From NCBI GenBank assembly GCA_038247995.1, contig JBBRUG010000170.1, positions 1 to 12,570 of the forward strand: a stretch of 12,570 nt of DNA, in the 5' to 3' direction. Both the position numbers and the translations under genes were made by a program. Shown here one piece after another: positions 5,377-12,570 of this stretch. The notes beneath the pieces were generated by a model, which saw nothing but the letters and a program-made list of their open reading frames with translations, had not been told where the DNA came from and made no database searches. Positions within the stretch are counted from its first letter, which is position 1, and each line of letters starts with the position of its first letter. Source of the stretch: JBBRUG01 sp038247995 (GTDB lineage Bacteria; Chloroflexota; Chloroflexia; Chloroflexales; Chloroflexaceae).

Positions 5377-7068
5377 ATGGCTCAGGCCGTTAACCCTTAT
5401 GATCTCGTGCGGCGTCAGCTACGGCCCATGGGCCTGCGGCTGCGCCTAAGCGATAGCCTGCTGTTTGCCAGCCGCACCTTCTGGTATGCTACGGCTGGTT
5501 TTGCCCTCATCGTGCTGCTTGGGCGCTTCGTGCCGATCGTCAATCTGCGCCTCTGGTCGCTGTTACCGCTGCTCATTTGGGCACTGGTGATGATCGGCTA
5601 TGCGCTGTTCCGCCCTATGCCGCTGCGCCGCGTCGCCCAGCGCGTTGACATTCTACTCGGGCTGCGCGAACGGTTGGCTACGGCGATTGAACTGCACGAC
5701 CGTGAAGCACACGATGCACTCAGCGAACGCCAGCAGGCCGATGCCGGAACGGTTGCCAGCCAGCTTAAGGCGGCTCAGATTCCGCTGCGCTACGAGCGCA
5801 ACACGCTGCTGGTCAGCCTCGCGCCGTTGCTGCTCGGTGTGTTGCTGCTTGTGCTGCCCAATCCGCAAGATCAGATTCTCGCTGAACGCCAGGCTGTGCA
5901 AGAGGCAATTGTACAAGCCGATGAACGGCTCGATCAGCTTGGCGACGAAATCGCGCGCTCAACGGAACTGACGGCAGAAGATCGTGAACAACTCCTGCGC
6001 GAGATTCAGGCCCTGCAAGAAGAACTGCGCGCCAACAGCGGCGATCGCCAAGAAGCCCTCGCCGACCTCTCGGCAGCCGAGGCGCGGCTTCAGCGCGAAC
6101 TCGACCCGCAATCCGATGCGCAGCGGGCGTCGCTTGAGCAGATGGCGCGCAACCTCGAAACGCTCTCCGGGCGCCAGCAGAGCCAGCGCCCCGACCTTGA
6201 GCAAGCCGCACGCGATCTCGAAAATCTTGCCGAGCAGTTGTCGCAGTTGAGTGAGGCCGAGCAACAGCAACTGGCTGAAAATCTCGCCCAACAGGCTGCG
6301 CAGATGGCGTCGAGCAATCCGCAAACGGCACAAAGCCTCTCGAATGCGGCTCAGGCGTTAGAGCGCGGCGATACGCAACAGGCCGCCGAGAGTCTTCAAC
6401 AGGCCGCCCAGAACGTGCAGCAAGCCCAGGGCGATCTTTCCAATCAGCAGGCCGCCCAACAGTCGTTGTCGGAAGTGCAGGGCGCCCGCCAGCAGATCGC
6501 GCAAGCCGGTCAGCAAGGCCAACAAGGCCAACAAGCCCAGCAAGGTGAAGGCCAAGAAGGGCAAGAAGGCCAGGAGGGACAAGGCCAGGAGGGGCAAGGC
6601 CAGCAAGGTGAAGGCGAGGGACAAGGTGAGGGCCAGGGCCAGGAAGGTCAGGGTCAGGGCCAACAGGGTGAAGGTCAGGGGCAAGGCCAGCAGCAGGGAC
6701 AGGGTGGCGGCACGAACGCCGACAACCTCGGCCAGGGCGAGAGCGGCAGCGGCACCGATATTGACCCGAACCGCCCGGCCAATGAGCAGGGCCAGGGCAA
6801 CAATGACGGGCTTGTCTATCAGCCCTACCGCCCATCAGGCCAGAATGGCAACCCCGACTTTATTCAAGGCCAACAAGGCCAGGCCGGAAATAGCCAGAAC
6901 CAGCAGGGCCAGAGTAACCTACCCGGTGCAAATAACTCGTCGGTCGTGCCCTACGAGCAGGTCTACCCTGAATATGCTCAATCGGCCAGCGAGGCCCTGG
7001 ATCGTGGCTACATCCCACCCCACCTGAAAGACTTTGTCCGCCGCTACTTCTCGGAACTTGAACCGTGA
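5377..7068 (+). CDS. Membrane-anchored coiled-coil, Gln/Gly-rich protein heading the Bat-like cluster
   Basis: I cannot name this 563-residue protein, but it resembles the DUF4175-like proteins found next to MoxR/BatA genes. Two membrane helices lie at about 35-55 and 58-78 and a third at 143-162, after a short loop containing RVDILLGLRERLATAIEL. A long Gln/Glu/Ala-rich coiled coil covers about 165-370. A low-complexity Gly-Gln-Glu tract follows (about 376-446), then an Asn/Gly/Gln-rich linker. A distinct C-terminal block, VPYEQVYPEYAQSASEALDR then YIPPHLKDFVRRYFSELEP (about 523-563), looks conserved and is probably the partner-binding end. The frame opens at TTG 5314, but ATG 5377 has a GAGAAAGG site upstream and starts the plausible soluble N-terminus. 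moxR follows after 126 nt. Its role is inferred from its neighbours only. Confidence 0.8.
   Translation: MAQAVNPYDLVRRQLRPMGLRLRLSDSLLFASRTFWYATAGFALIVLLGRFVPIVNLRLWSLLPLLIWALVMIGYALFRPMPLRRVAQRVDILLGLRERLATAIELHDREAHDALSERQQADAGTVASQLKAAQIPLRYERNTLLVSLAPLLLGVLLLVLPNPQDQILAERQAVQEAIVQADERLDQLGDEIARSTELTAEDREQLLREIQALQEELRANSGDRQEALADLSAAEARLQRELDPQSDAQRASLEQMARNLETLSGRQQSQRPDLEQAARDLENLAEQLSQLSEAEQQQLAENLAQQAAQMASSNPQTAQSLSNAAQALERGDTQQAAESLQQAAQNVQQAQGDLSNQQAAQQSLSEVQGARQQIAQAGQQGQQGQQAQQGEGQEGQEGQEGQGQEGQGQQGEGEGQGEGQGQEGQGQGQQGEGQGQGQQQGQGGGTNADNLGQGESGSGTDIDPNRPANEQGQGNNDGLVYQPYRPSGQNGNPDFIQGQQGQAGNSQNQQGQSNLPGANNSSVVPYEQVYPEYAQSASEALDRGYIPPHLKDFVRRYFSELEP
6503..6715 (+). repeat. Low-complexity Gly-Gln-Glu coding tract
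   Basis: About 70 codons of almost only Gly, Gln and Glu form irregular GQ, GQQ, EGQ and EGQG units. Synonymous codons are mixed (ggc/ggg/ggt, caa/cag, gaa/gag), so the tract is not a fresh slippage product; composition seems to be kept at the protein level. It makes long spurious open frames on the other strand and in the other frames. Confidence 0.9.
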
Positions 7069-7090
7069 TCAGTCGGACAGCCAGACAGTT

Positions 7091-7136
7091 GTCAGTCGGT
7101 CAGTCGGTCAGTTGGTCAGTCGGTCAGTTGGTCAGT
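7091..7136. repeat. 8-bp tandem repeats in the moxR leader
   Basis: Five complete units, GTCAGTCG or GTCAGTTG, run head to tail from 7091 to 7130, with a partial sixth (GTCAGT) to 7136. A related unit, ATCAGTCG, sits at 7068-7075. Further on, GAACTGTCAGACTG (7149-7162) and GAACCGTCAGACTG (7164-7177) form a 15-bp-period direct repeat with one mismatch. Copy number is likely to vary between strains. Confidence 0.9.
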
Positions 7137-7168
7137 AATCGGAACTGTGAACTGTCAGACTGCGAACC

Positions 7169-7179
7169 GTCAGACTGAC
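7169..7179. promoter_or_regulatory. Palindrome beside the moxR ribosome binding site
   Basis: GTCAGACTGAC is a 5-bp inverted repeat around a single central base. It ends four bases before the AAGGAG (7184-7189) that serves the moxR ATG at 7195. Its right part, GACTGAC (7173-7179), is the exact complement of GTCAGTC in the upstream 8-bp units. A regulatory role is inferred from position and complementarity only. Confidence 0.3.
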
Positions 7180-7194
7180 TCATAAGGAGAATCC

Positions 7195-8196
7195 ATGACC
7201 ACGCCCGCTCCTGCCGCACGCCAACTCAGCCCCGACGAATTTCGTCAGCGCGCCCAATTGATCGAGGCCGAGGTGGCGAATGTGATCGTCGGCCAGCGTG
7301 ATCTGATCCGTCAGGTCGTTGTGGTATTGCTGGCCGGCGGCAATGCCTTGCTCGAAGGCGTGCCCGGCCTGGCGAAAACTACCCTCGTGCGCACCCTCGC
7401 AGATGTTATAGACTGTAGCTTTTCACGCATTCAGTTCACACCCGACCTGATGCCTGCCGATATCATCGGCACGACGCTGATCAGCGAAGATGAGCAGGGT
7501 CGCAAGGTGTTCCGCTTTGAGCCTGGGCCGATCTTCGCCAATCTGGTTCTCGCCGACGAGATCAACCGCGCCACACCGAAAACTCAGTCGGCCTTGCTGG
7601 AGGCGATGCAAGAGCGCACAGTCTCGGTCGCGAAGACGATCCACAAGCTTGAAAAGCCCTTCTTCGTGCTCGCCACGCAGAACCCGCTGGAAATGGAAGG
7701 CACCTATCCATTGCCCGAAGCCCAGTTGGATCGCTTCTTCTTCAAGGTCAACGTCGTCTTCCCAACGACAGCGGAACTGGTTGAAATCGCACAGCGCACG
7801 ACCGGCGCCCGCCAACCAACCACCCGTCATGTGGCAAATGGCGCGACGATCGCCGAGATGCAGGAATTGGCGCGCACCGTGCCGATCGCGAGCCATGTGT
7901 TAGCCTACGCCGCCCGGCTGATCACTGCCACCCACCCCGATGGTAAAGATGCACCAGCAATCACCAAGCAGTATGTGCGTTACGGCGCCTCACCACGCGG
8001 CATGCAGGCGCTCATCCTGGCCGGCAAAATCATGGCCTTGCTTGACGGACGCTTCAATGTCGCGTTTGCCGACCTCAAGGCCGCTGCCCTGCCAACCTTG
8101 CGCCATCGCGTCGTGCTTAACTTTGAAGCCCAGGCCGAAGGCATCTCGTCCGACGAAGTGGTAAAGGGCGTGTTGGAAGCCATCAAAGAGGAATGA
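7195..8196 (+). CDS. moxR: MoxR-family AAA+ ATPase
   Basis: MoxR ATPases act as chaperone-like remodellers, usually together with VWA-domain proteins encoded alongside. The 333-residue length is typical. Walker A is GVPGLAKT (residues 55-62), with catalytic-site K61 and T62. Walker B is LVLADEINR (D121, E122). Sensor 1 lies in LATQNP (N163), followed by the family signature EGTYPLPEAQLDRF. The C-terminal lid contains YGASPRGMQALI, also typical. AAGGAG (7184-7189) is five bases before the ATG. The gene sits between the coiled-coil membrane protein and the DUF58 gene in one direction, which supports a shared complex at the membrane. Its substrate cannot be told from sequence. Confidence 0.95.
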   Translation: MTTPAPAARQLSPDEFRQRAQLIEAEVANVIVGQRDLIRQVVVVLLAGGNALLEGVPGLAKTTLVRTLADVIDCSFSRIQFTPDLMPADIIGTTLISEDEQGRKVFRFEPGPIFANLVLADEINRATPKTQSALLEAMQERTVSVAKTIHKLEKPFFVLATQNPLEMEGTYPLPEAQLDRFFFKVNVVFPTTAELVEIAQRTTGARQPTTRHVANGATIAEMQELARTVPIASHVLAYAARLITATHPDGKDAPAITKQYVRYGASPRGMQALILAGKIMALLDGRFNVAFADLKAAALPTLRHRVVLNFEAQAEGISSDEVVKGVLEAIKEE

Positions 8197-8244
8197 GTTG
8201 TCAGGAGCGGATCAGCAAGCTGCAACGCGCTCCGACCAAACACT

Positions 8245-9129
8245 ATGACCACCGAAACGTTGCTCGAATCATCCTTCTTGCGCAAACTAGATCGCCTGGC
8301 CGTCGTGACCAAAAAGGCGATGGCCGGTGATATCCAAGGCGATCGGCGCAGCCCGCGCCGTGGTTCGTCGGTGGAGTTCGCCGACTTTCGACCCTACACC
8401 AGCGGCGATGATATCCGCCAGATCGATTGGAACCTCTACGCCCGCGCTGAACGCTTCTACCTGAAGTTGTTTGTAGCCGAGGAAGAGTTGAGCGTCCATC
8501 TGCTGGTAGACACAAGCGCGAGCATGGATTGGGGCGCGCCGAACAAGCTGCACTACGCCCGCCAGGTGAGCGCCGCATTCGGCTATGTAGCTCTGAGCAA
8601 CCTCGATCGGGTGTCGATAACTGCTTTCGGCGCCGGGCCGCACGCCCAGCAACTGCCCAGTGTGCGCGGCAAACGTGGCGCCGTGCCGCTTTTCAACTTT
8701 CTCCAGCGCCTCAAACCGGGGCAGGGCGGCGATCTGGCCCAATCATGTCATCGTTATATGCAAACCGCACGCACGCCCGGCCCGTTGTTGCTCTGCTCCG
8801 ATCTGCTTGACCCGAACTGGAAAGATGCGCTCAGCGCCCTCTCCTCGCGGCCCTTCGAGATCACGGTGATGCACGTGCTCGCGCCCCAGGAGATCAGCCC
8901 TGAACTCGACGGCGATTTTAAATTGGTCGATGTCGAGGGCGGCAATCCGGTAGAGATCAGTGCCGATCTGGAAGTATTACGGCGCTATCGTGAAAATTTA
9001 GCCAGTTGGCAGGCCGAGATCGAAAACTTCTGTAGCGGGCGCAGCATGAACTATTTCCCCGTCAACACCGGGGTGCCGGTTGAGGAGTTTGTGCTCAATC
9101 AGATCCGCCGGCGCGGTGTGTTACGGTAG
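8245..9129 (+). CDS. DUF58 / VWA-like protein
   Basis: DUF58 proteins are the usual partners of MoxR and contain a von Willebrand A-like fold. The 294-residue protein has the DUF58 signature SVEFADFRPYTSGDDIRQID, followed by WNLYAR. The VWA first strand ends in DTSASM (D89, S91, S93), which provides the metal-site DxSxS. The third-loop aspartate appears in CSDLLD (D186). Where other members usually have a Thr before Asp-Leu, this one reads QGGDLAQ with Gly162, so the metal site may be incomplete. No membrane helix is seen, so it is probably cytoplasmic. The ATG at 8245 has no good Shine-Dalgarno and lies 48 nt after the moxR stop, in the same frame as moxR. The downstream gene begins nine bases after its stop. 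Confidence 0.92.
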   Translation: MTTETLLESSFLRKLDRLAVVTKKAMAGDIQGDRRSPRRGSSVEFADFRPYTSGDDIRQIDWNLYARAERFYLKLFVAEEELSVHLLVDTSASMDWGAPNKLHYARQVSAAFGYVALSNLDRVSITAFGAGPHAQQLPSVRGKRGAVPLFNFLQRLKPGQGGDLAQSCHRYMQTARTPGPLLLCSDLLDPNWKDALSALSSRPFEITVMHVLAPQEISPELDGDFKLVDVEGGNPVEISADLEVLRRYRENLASWQAEIENFCSGRSMNYFPVNTGVPVEEFVLNQIRRRGVLR

Positions 9130-9138
9130 GAGTAAAGC

Positions 9139-11055
9139 ATGTCGCTGATCGCACCCCTCGCCCTGCTCGGCGCCGCAATTGTCGGCCCGCTAATTGTGGC
9201 GATGTATTTATTAAAATTGCGCCGCGAGGAACGCACGATCTCCTCGACGTTTCTCTGGCAGAAAATGGTGCGCGATGTTGAGGCGAACGCGCCCTGGCAG
9301 AAGCTGCGCCGCAACTTGTTGCTCCTATTGCAACTGTTGTTGATGCTGTTGATCGTCTTCGCCCTTGCGAGGCCCTTTTTGCGCACCCAGGGTATCAGCG
9401 GCACCAACCTGATCATTATTCTGGACCACTCGGCGAGCATGGCTGCCACCGATGAACCGCCTTCACGCTTAACGGTAGCTAAAGAGCGCGCCATCCAGCT
9501 TATCGACCAACTCCCCGATGGCGGCCGGGCGACAATCATCGCCGCCGGCAGTACCATGGAAGTTCCCGCCGCCGCCACTACGGATCGGCGTGAACTGCGT
9601 CGCGCGATCGAGAATATCCAGATCGGCTATGGCGGCACCTCCGACTTGAGTCAGGCGCTCACGCTCGCCAGCGCCCTTGCTGCACGCGAGGAAGACAGTG
9701 AAGTAGCAATCATCTCCGATGGGAACGTCACCCTACCGGAGGATCTGCGTGTCCCGGCGCGGGTGAGTTATTTCCCCATCGGACGATCAACCGAGAACAT
9801 GGCCGTAAGCGCGATCTCGCTCCAGCCAAGCGCCGTGGGCCAGACGCTTTTTGTGCAGGCGACAAACTATGGCGGCAGTATCGCCACCCGCCGCCTTGTG
9901 GTGTACCTGGACGGCGCGATCTTCAACGCCTACGACCTGACAATTGAGCCAGGCCGCGAACAAAGTTTTGTTGAAGAGATCCCAGCCCAGGTGCAAACCG
10001 TTGAAGCACGCCTCGAAGGTGGCGAAGATGCCCTGCCCGCCGACGACCGTGCGTTTGCCGTTAGCGCCCTGGGCGAAGAAACAAACGTACGCATTGTAAC
10101 GCCGGGAAATCGCTTTCTCACCACCGGCCTAGAGTTGCTGCCCGGGCTTCAGGTAACCGAGGTACCTTCAGGTACAACGACCTTTACCGAGCCGCTCACT
10201 GAATTTCCGGTAACCATTCTCGACGGCGCTATTCCGCCTGAATTACCACCCGGTAATCTGCTCTTCATTGGCCCCATCCGCAGCACCGATCTCTTTTCCG
10301 TTACCGGCGAGATCGAATTCCCGGCGGTGCGCCCGATCGGTGGAGAAGACCCGATTTTGCGCAATGTTACGCTGAGCGAAGTGAATGTGCTGCGCGCCGC
10401 ACGGATTGTACCGGGAAGTTGGGCACGCACCGTTATCGATAGCGACGGCGCACCATTGCTTGTTGTCGGCGAGCGCGATGGGCGACGCATTGCGGTGCTG
10501 GCCTTCGACCTGCATCTCTCTGATTTACCGCTTCAGGTGGCCTTCCCGCTGCTGCTTTCCAATCTGATGAGCTACCTCGCGCCGGGTAGTGGCGCCGAGG
10601 CAGCTCAACTCCTTCCGGAACAACCACTCGCGCTGCAGGTTGATCCAAGCATTGAAGAGGTGCGCGTAACCCGCCCCGACGGCACGGTGCTCAGTTCACG
10701 CGGCACAGGGGTAACGCTTCAGGAGGGCCAGGCGATCTATGCCGGCACAAACAGCCTGGGCATTTTTCTGGTTGAAGAGTTGCGTGGGAACGAGGTTGTG
10801 GCCAGCCATCGTTATGCCGTCAATCTCTTTGCGCCGAACGAATCACAGGTCACACCACAGCGTGACCTGAACATCCCTCAGACGAGTGGTGCGCAAAGCA
10901 CGATTGCGCTTGAACGCGATGGGCGTCAGGAGATCTGGCGTTGGATCGCGTTAGCGGCGCTGATTGTGTTACTCTTGGAATGGCTGGTTTATCAGCGCAA
11001 CGGGATCGCCTACTTGCGCGATCGGTTACGCCAGCGTCGGACGGCGGCACGCTGA
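9139..11055 (+). CDS. BatA-type membrane VWA-domain protein
   Basis: This is a 638-residue membrane protein of the Bat family. An N-terminal BatA region covers about residues 1-80: helix 1 at 5-25 ends in MYLLKLRREE, then STFLWQKMVRD, APWQKLRRN and helix 2 at 59-76. A VWA domain follows with an apparently complete metal site: DHSASM (D96, S98, S100), GGTSD (T167) and ISDG (D194). The large middle part has immunoglobulin-like and GATase-like character. It includes GERDGRRIAVLAFDLHLSDL, common in this family, and a hydrophobic stretch after it. A last membrane helix lies at about 602-619, with a short basic cytoplasmic end. The VWA domain may face either side. TAGGAG, overlapping the upstream stop, serves the ATG. 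The gene closes the cluster; a BatB-like second gene is absent. Confidence 0.9.
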   Translation: MSLIAPLALLGAAIVGPLIVAMYLLKLRREERTISSTFLWQKMVRDVEANAPWQKLRRNLLLLLQLLLMLLIVFALARPFLRTQGISGTNLIIILDHSASMAATDEPPSRLTVAKERAIQLIDQLPDGGRATIIAAGSTMEVPAAATTDRRELRRAIENIQIGYGGTSDLSQALTLASALAAREEDSEVAIISDGNVTLPEDLRVPARVSYFPIGRSTENMAVSAISLQPSAVGQTLFVQATNYGGSIATRRLVVYLDGAIFNAYDLTIEPGREQSFVEEIPAQVQTVEARLEGGEDALPADDRAFAVSALGEETNVRIVTPGNRFLTTGLELLPGLQVTEVPSGTTTFTEPLTEFPVTILDGAIPPELPPGNLLFIGPIRSTDLFSVTGEIEFPAVRPIGGEDPILRNVTLSEVNVLRAARIVPGSWARTVIDSDGAPLLVVGERDGRRIAVLAFDLHLSDLPLQVAFPLLLSNLMSYLAPGSGAEAAQLLPEQPLALQVDPSIEEVRVTRPDGTVLSSRGTGVTLQEGQAIYAGTNSLGIFLVEELRGNEVVASHRYAVNLFAPNESQVTPQRDLNIPQTSGAQSTIALERDGRQEIWRWIALAALIVLLLEWLVYQRNGIAYLRDRLRQRRTAAR

Positions 11056-11121
11056 GGCCAAGATTCAGGCGGCAGGGGATGGGTTAACTGCTGACGGTTA
11101 GAGCATGATGCCAACTGAGCC
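11056..11121. other. Short convergent intergenic gap
   Basis: These 66 bases separate the stop of the BatA-type gene (+) from the stop of the WD40 gene (-). There is a small palindrome, CTGAG C CTCAG (11115-11125), which overlaps the end of the WD40 gene. No hairpin with a T-run is seen on either strand, so how either transcript ends is unclear. Confidence 0.5.
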
Positions 11122-12513
11122 TCAGCTGTGCCGCACATCCCAGATGCGCATTGTCGCATCGAAGCTGCCACTGACAACTTGCTCACCATCGGCAGTAAAG
11201 CCGACGCTGGCTACACCCTCGGCATGGCCAGTTGCTTCGGTGAGCATTCCCCCGTCGAGCACACGCCAGAGCCGCACACTCCGCCCATAATCGCCGCTCA
11301 CCAACAGCAAGCCATCAGGGCTAAAGCTCAAGCTGAACACTGCACCACGCTGCACATCGATCGTATAAAGCGGCGTTCCATCGGCCACACGCCAGAGGCG
11401 GATCGTTTGATCACAGCCCGCGCTGGCGAGAATCCGCCCGTCAGGACTGAACGCCACACAGAACACGGCGTCGGTATGGCCCTGGAGGGTATTCATTAGC
11501 TGGCCGTCATTCGTACGCCAGAGCCGGATCTGCCGATCATGGCTGCCGGAAGCCAGTAAGCGCCCAGTGGGGTTATAGGCGACGCTATTCACTGCACCAC
11601 TATGGCCTTCCAGCACAAATTCAGGCGAACCATCGCTGACGCGCCAGATCCGCACGCTGCGATCCCAACTTCCGCTGGCAACCGTGGCGCCATCGGGGCT
11701 GAAAGTAACCCCAAACACTGCCCCGCTATGGCCATCGGCGCCTCCAAGCGTCTGTAGCTGTTCGCCATCACCAACTCGCCAGATCTGAATGCTCCGATTA
11801 CGACCTGCCCCGGCGAGGAGACGGGCGTCGGGGCTGAAGGCAACCGCATTAAGCTCGCCTAGATCGCCGTGCAATGTGTTGAGCAGGCTGGCATCGGCGG
11901 CGCGCCAGAGCCGTGCTACGCCGTCCCAGGAACCGGTAGCAATCAGGGCGCCATCATGACTGACGGCGACGCCATTAACCATGCTCTTTACTTGAGCTGT
12001 ACGCTTGAGTTGAAACTGGAGGTGCTGGACAGCCGGGCGTGGGGAGACTGACGATGCATCGGCAGGAGTTGCCGGCGCCGATGCTTGCGCTGCCGCGCCA
12101 AACTGACGTAAACGAAACAAGCGCTGATGATGCGCCAACGCTTGACGGCTCGGGCGTTGCGAGAGCCGCTCCGGCTGACGCAACTGCCGCCCGGCAAAGC
12201 GATTATACTCGCTGGCGCTTAGCTCAGGTGCCAGCAGAACCTCTAACGTCATTGCATCAAAACTGATCAGGTTCGCTGCAAACAACGCCGCGAGATCAGC
12301 GCGCAACACAATAATGTTAGGCGCTTCTACAGCGCTGGAGGAATCGATTAAGGCGACCTGGAGGGCCGTGGGGATCGCACATCCGGAGAGTGCGCAAACC
12401 CGTGCATACACATTGAGCATCCGTTGATGCAGATCTTCAGATTGAGCCGATGCTGCTGAGACACTCAGCGACTCGGCAGGAGTAGTTGTTGCAGACACAG
12501 ATGCGGCGCCCAT
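11122..12513 (-). CDS. Seven-blade WD40 propeller protein with an N-terminal degenerate M48-peptidase-like domain
   Basis: The 463-residue protein has an Ala/Ser/Thr-rich start, an N-terminal domain at about 28-138, an Ala/Pro/Ser linker (139-160), and seven WD40 repeats of about 42 residues (about 174-463). Typical blades read VAFSPDGRILASAG and IRLWRVADG. Seven blades make one closed propeller, so it is probably a protein-interaction platform. The N-terminal domain is not a known WD40 partner domain to me. Its order (LSGCAIPTALQVALIDSSSA, then IIVLRADLAALF, then EVLLAPELSASEYNRFAG) follows that of M48 peptidases, but HExxH is replaced by PELSA at residues 96-100. No signal peptide is evident. 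The start is ATG 12511-12513, with GAGGAG (12523-12518) four bases upstream; ATG 12523-12525 and TTG 12544-12546 are in-frame alternatives. It converges on the Bat-like cluster. Confidence 0.85.
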   Translation of the reverse strand: MGAASVSATTTPAESLSVSAASAQSEDLHQRMLNVYARVCALSGCAIPTALQVALIDSSSAVEAPNIIVLRADLAALFAANLISFDAMTLEVLLAPELSASEYNRFAGRQLRQPERLSQRPSRQALAHHQRLFRLRQFGAAAQASAPATPADASSVSPRPAVQHLQFQLKRTAQVKSMVNGVAVSHDGALIATGSWDGVARLWRAADASLLNTLHGDLGELNAVAFSPDARLLAGAGRNRSIQIWRVGDGEQLQTLGGADGHSGAVFGVTFSPDGATVASGSWDRSVRIWRVSDGSPEFVLEGHSGAVNSVAYNPTGRLLASGSHDRQIRLWRTNDGQLMNTLQGHTDAVFCVAFSPDGRILASAGCDQTIRLWRVADGTPLYTIDVQRGAVFSLSFSPDGLLLVSGDYGRSVRLWRVLDGGMLTEATGHAEGVASVGFTADGEQVVSGSFDATMRIWDVRHS

Positions 12514-12570
12514 GGCACTCCTCATTACGGCTATTTTCGTTATCAATACATGGTACTATCAACACGTAAC

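Noticed and set aside
5813..6835. A 340-codon open frame on the - strand, opposite the Gln/Gly-rich gene
   Set aside because: It is the reverse-strand shadow of the GQ/coiled-coil coding tract: Arg/Pro/Gly/Leu-biased low complexity, no ribosome site, no domain.
7091..7136. The 8-bp repeats as a CRISPR array or origin iterons
   Set aside because: The units are contiguous with no spacers and are too short for CRISPR. There is no replication gene, DnaA-box cluster or AT-rich region for an origin.
11128..11499. A 123-codon + strand open frame inside the WD40 gene
   Set aside because: It is antisense to the repeated WD40 blades, whose periodic codons keep the other strand open. The minus-strand product is clearly the real one.

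Overview
The window is about 12.6 kb of GC-rich bacterial DNA. It carries ten protein genes: nine on the + strand and one, at the right end, on the - strand. Gene content points to a Chloroflexi (Chloroflexota) bacterium, possibly a Chloroflexia filamentous phototroph relative. The basis is the style of the TatA/B and TatC proteins, the MoxR / DUF58 / BatA cluster headed by a Gln-Gly-rich membrane protein, and the WD40-repeat protein. The lineage is an inference from protein style and could be wrong. No RNA gene, CRISPR array, prophage or transposase gene is visible.

Left part (1-2169) is fatty-acid and transcription housekeeping. It holds the 3' end of accC (biotin carboxylase of acetyl-CoA carboxylase, lacking only about 20 N-terminal residues), nusB (antitermination factor, GTG start) and acpP (acyl carrier protein). 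The 599-nt gap from 2170 to 2768 has no gene but is dense in structure. A terminator-like hairpin opens a long imperfect palindrome (2190-2416) built of G/C-rich inverted modules, and short direct duplications follow. A possible extended -10 promoter then leads into the tat genes.

Middle part (2769-5230) holds a TatA/TatB-like protein with a very long acidic tail containing three 18-residue repeats, overlapping tatC by 4 nt. Together they form a minimal twin-arginine translocase operon. After a second structured gap (4469-4807, three hairpins and a good sigma70-type promoter) comes a small zinc-ribbon plus membrane-anchor protein of unknown function.

Right part (5377-11055) is a four-gene co-directional cluster like the Bat/aerotolerance clusters: a three-TM, coiled-coil, Gln/Gly-rich protein; a MoxR AAA+ ATPase; a DUF58 VWA-like protein; and a BatA-type membrane VWA protein. 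MoxR ATPases are thought to remodel or activate partners through VWA proteins, so the four probably act together at the membrane. The leader of moxR contains five 8-bp tandem repeats that can base-pair with a sequence next to the moxR ribosome binding site.

Convergent to this cluster is a 463-residue protein (- strand) with a seven-blade WD40 propeller. Its unrecognised N-terminal domain resembles an M48 metallopeptidase domain that has lost its zinc-binding histidines. This putative pseudoprotease-propeller fusion, the Bat-like cluster with its repeat-rich leader, and the palindromic element after acpP are the items most worth a second look.
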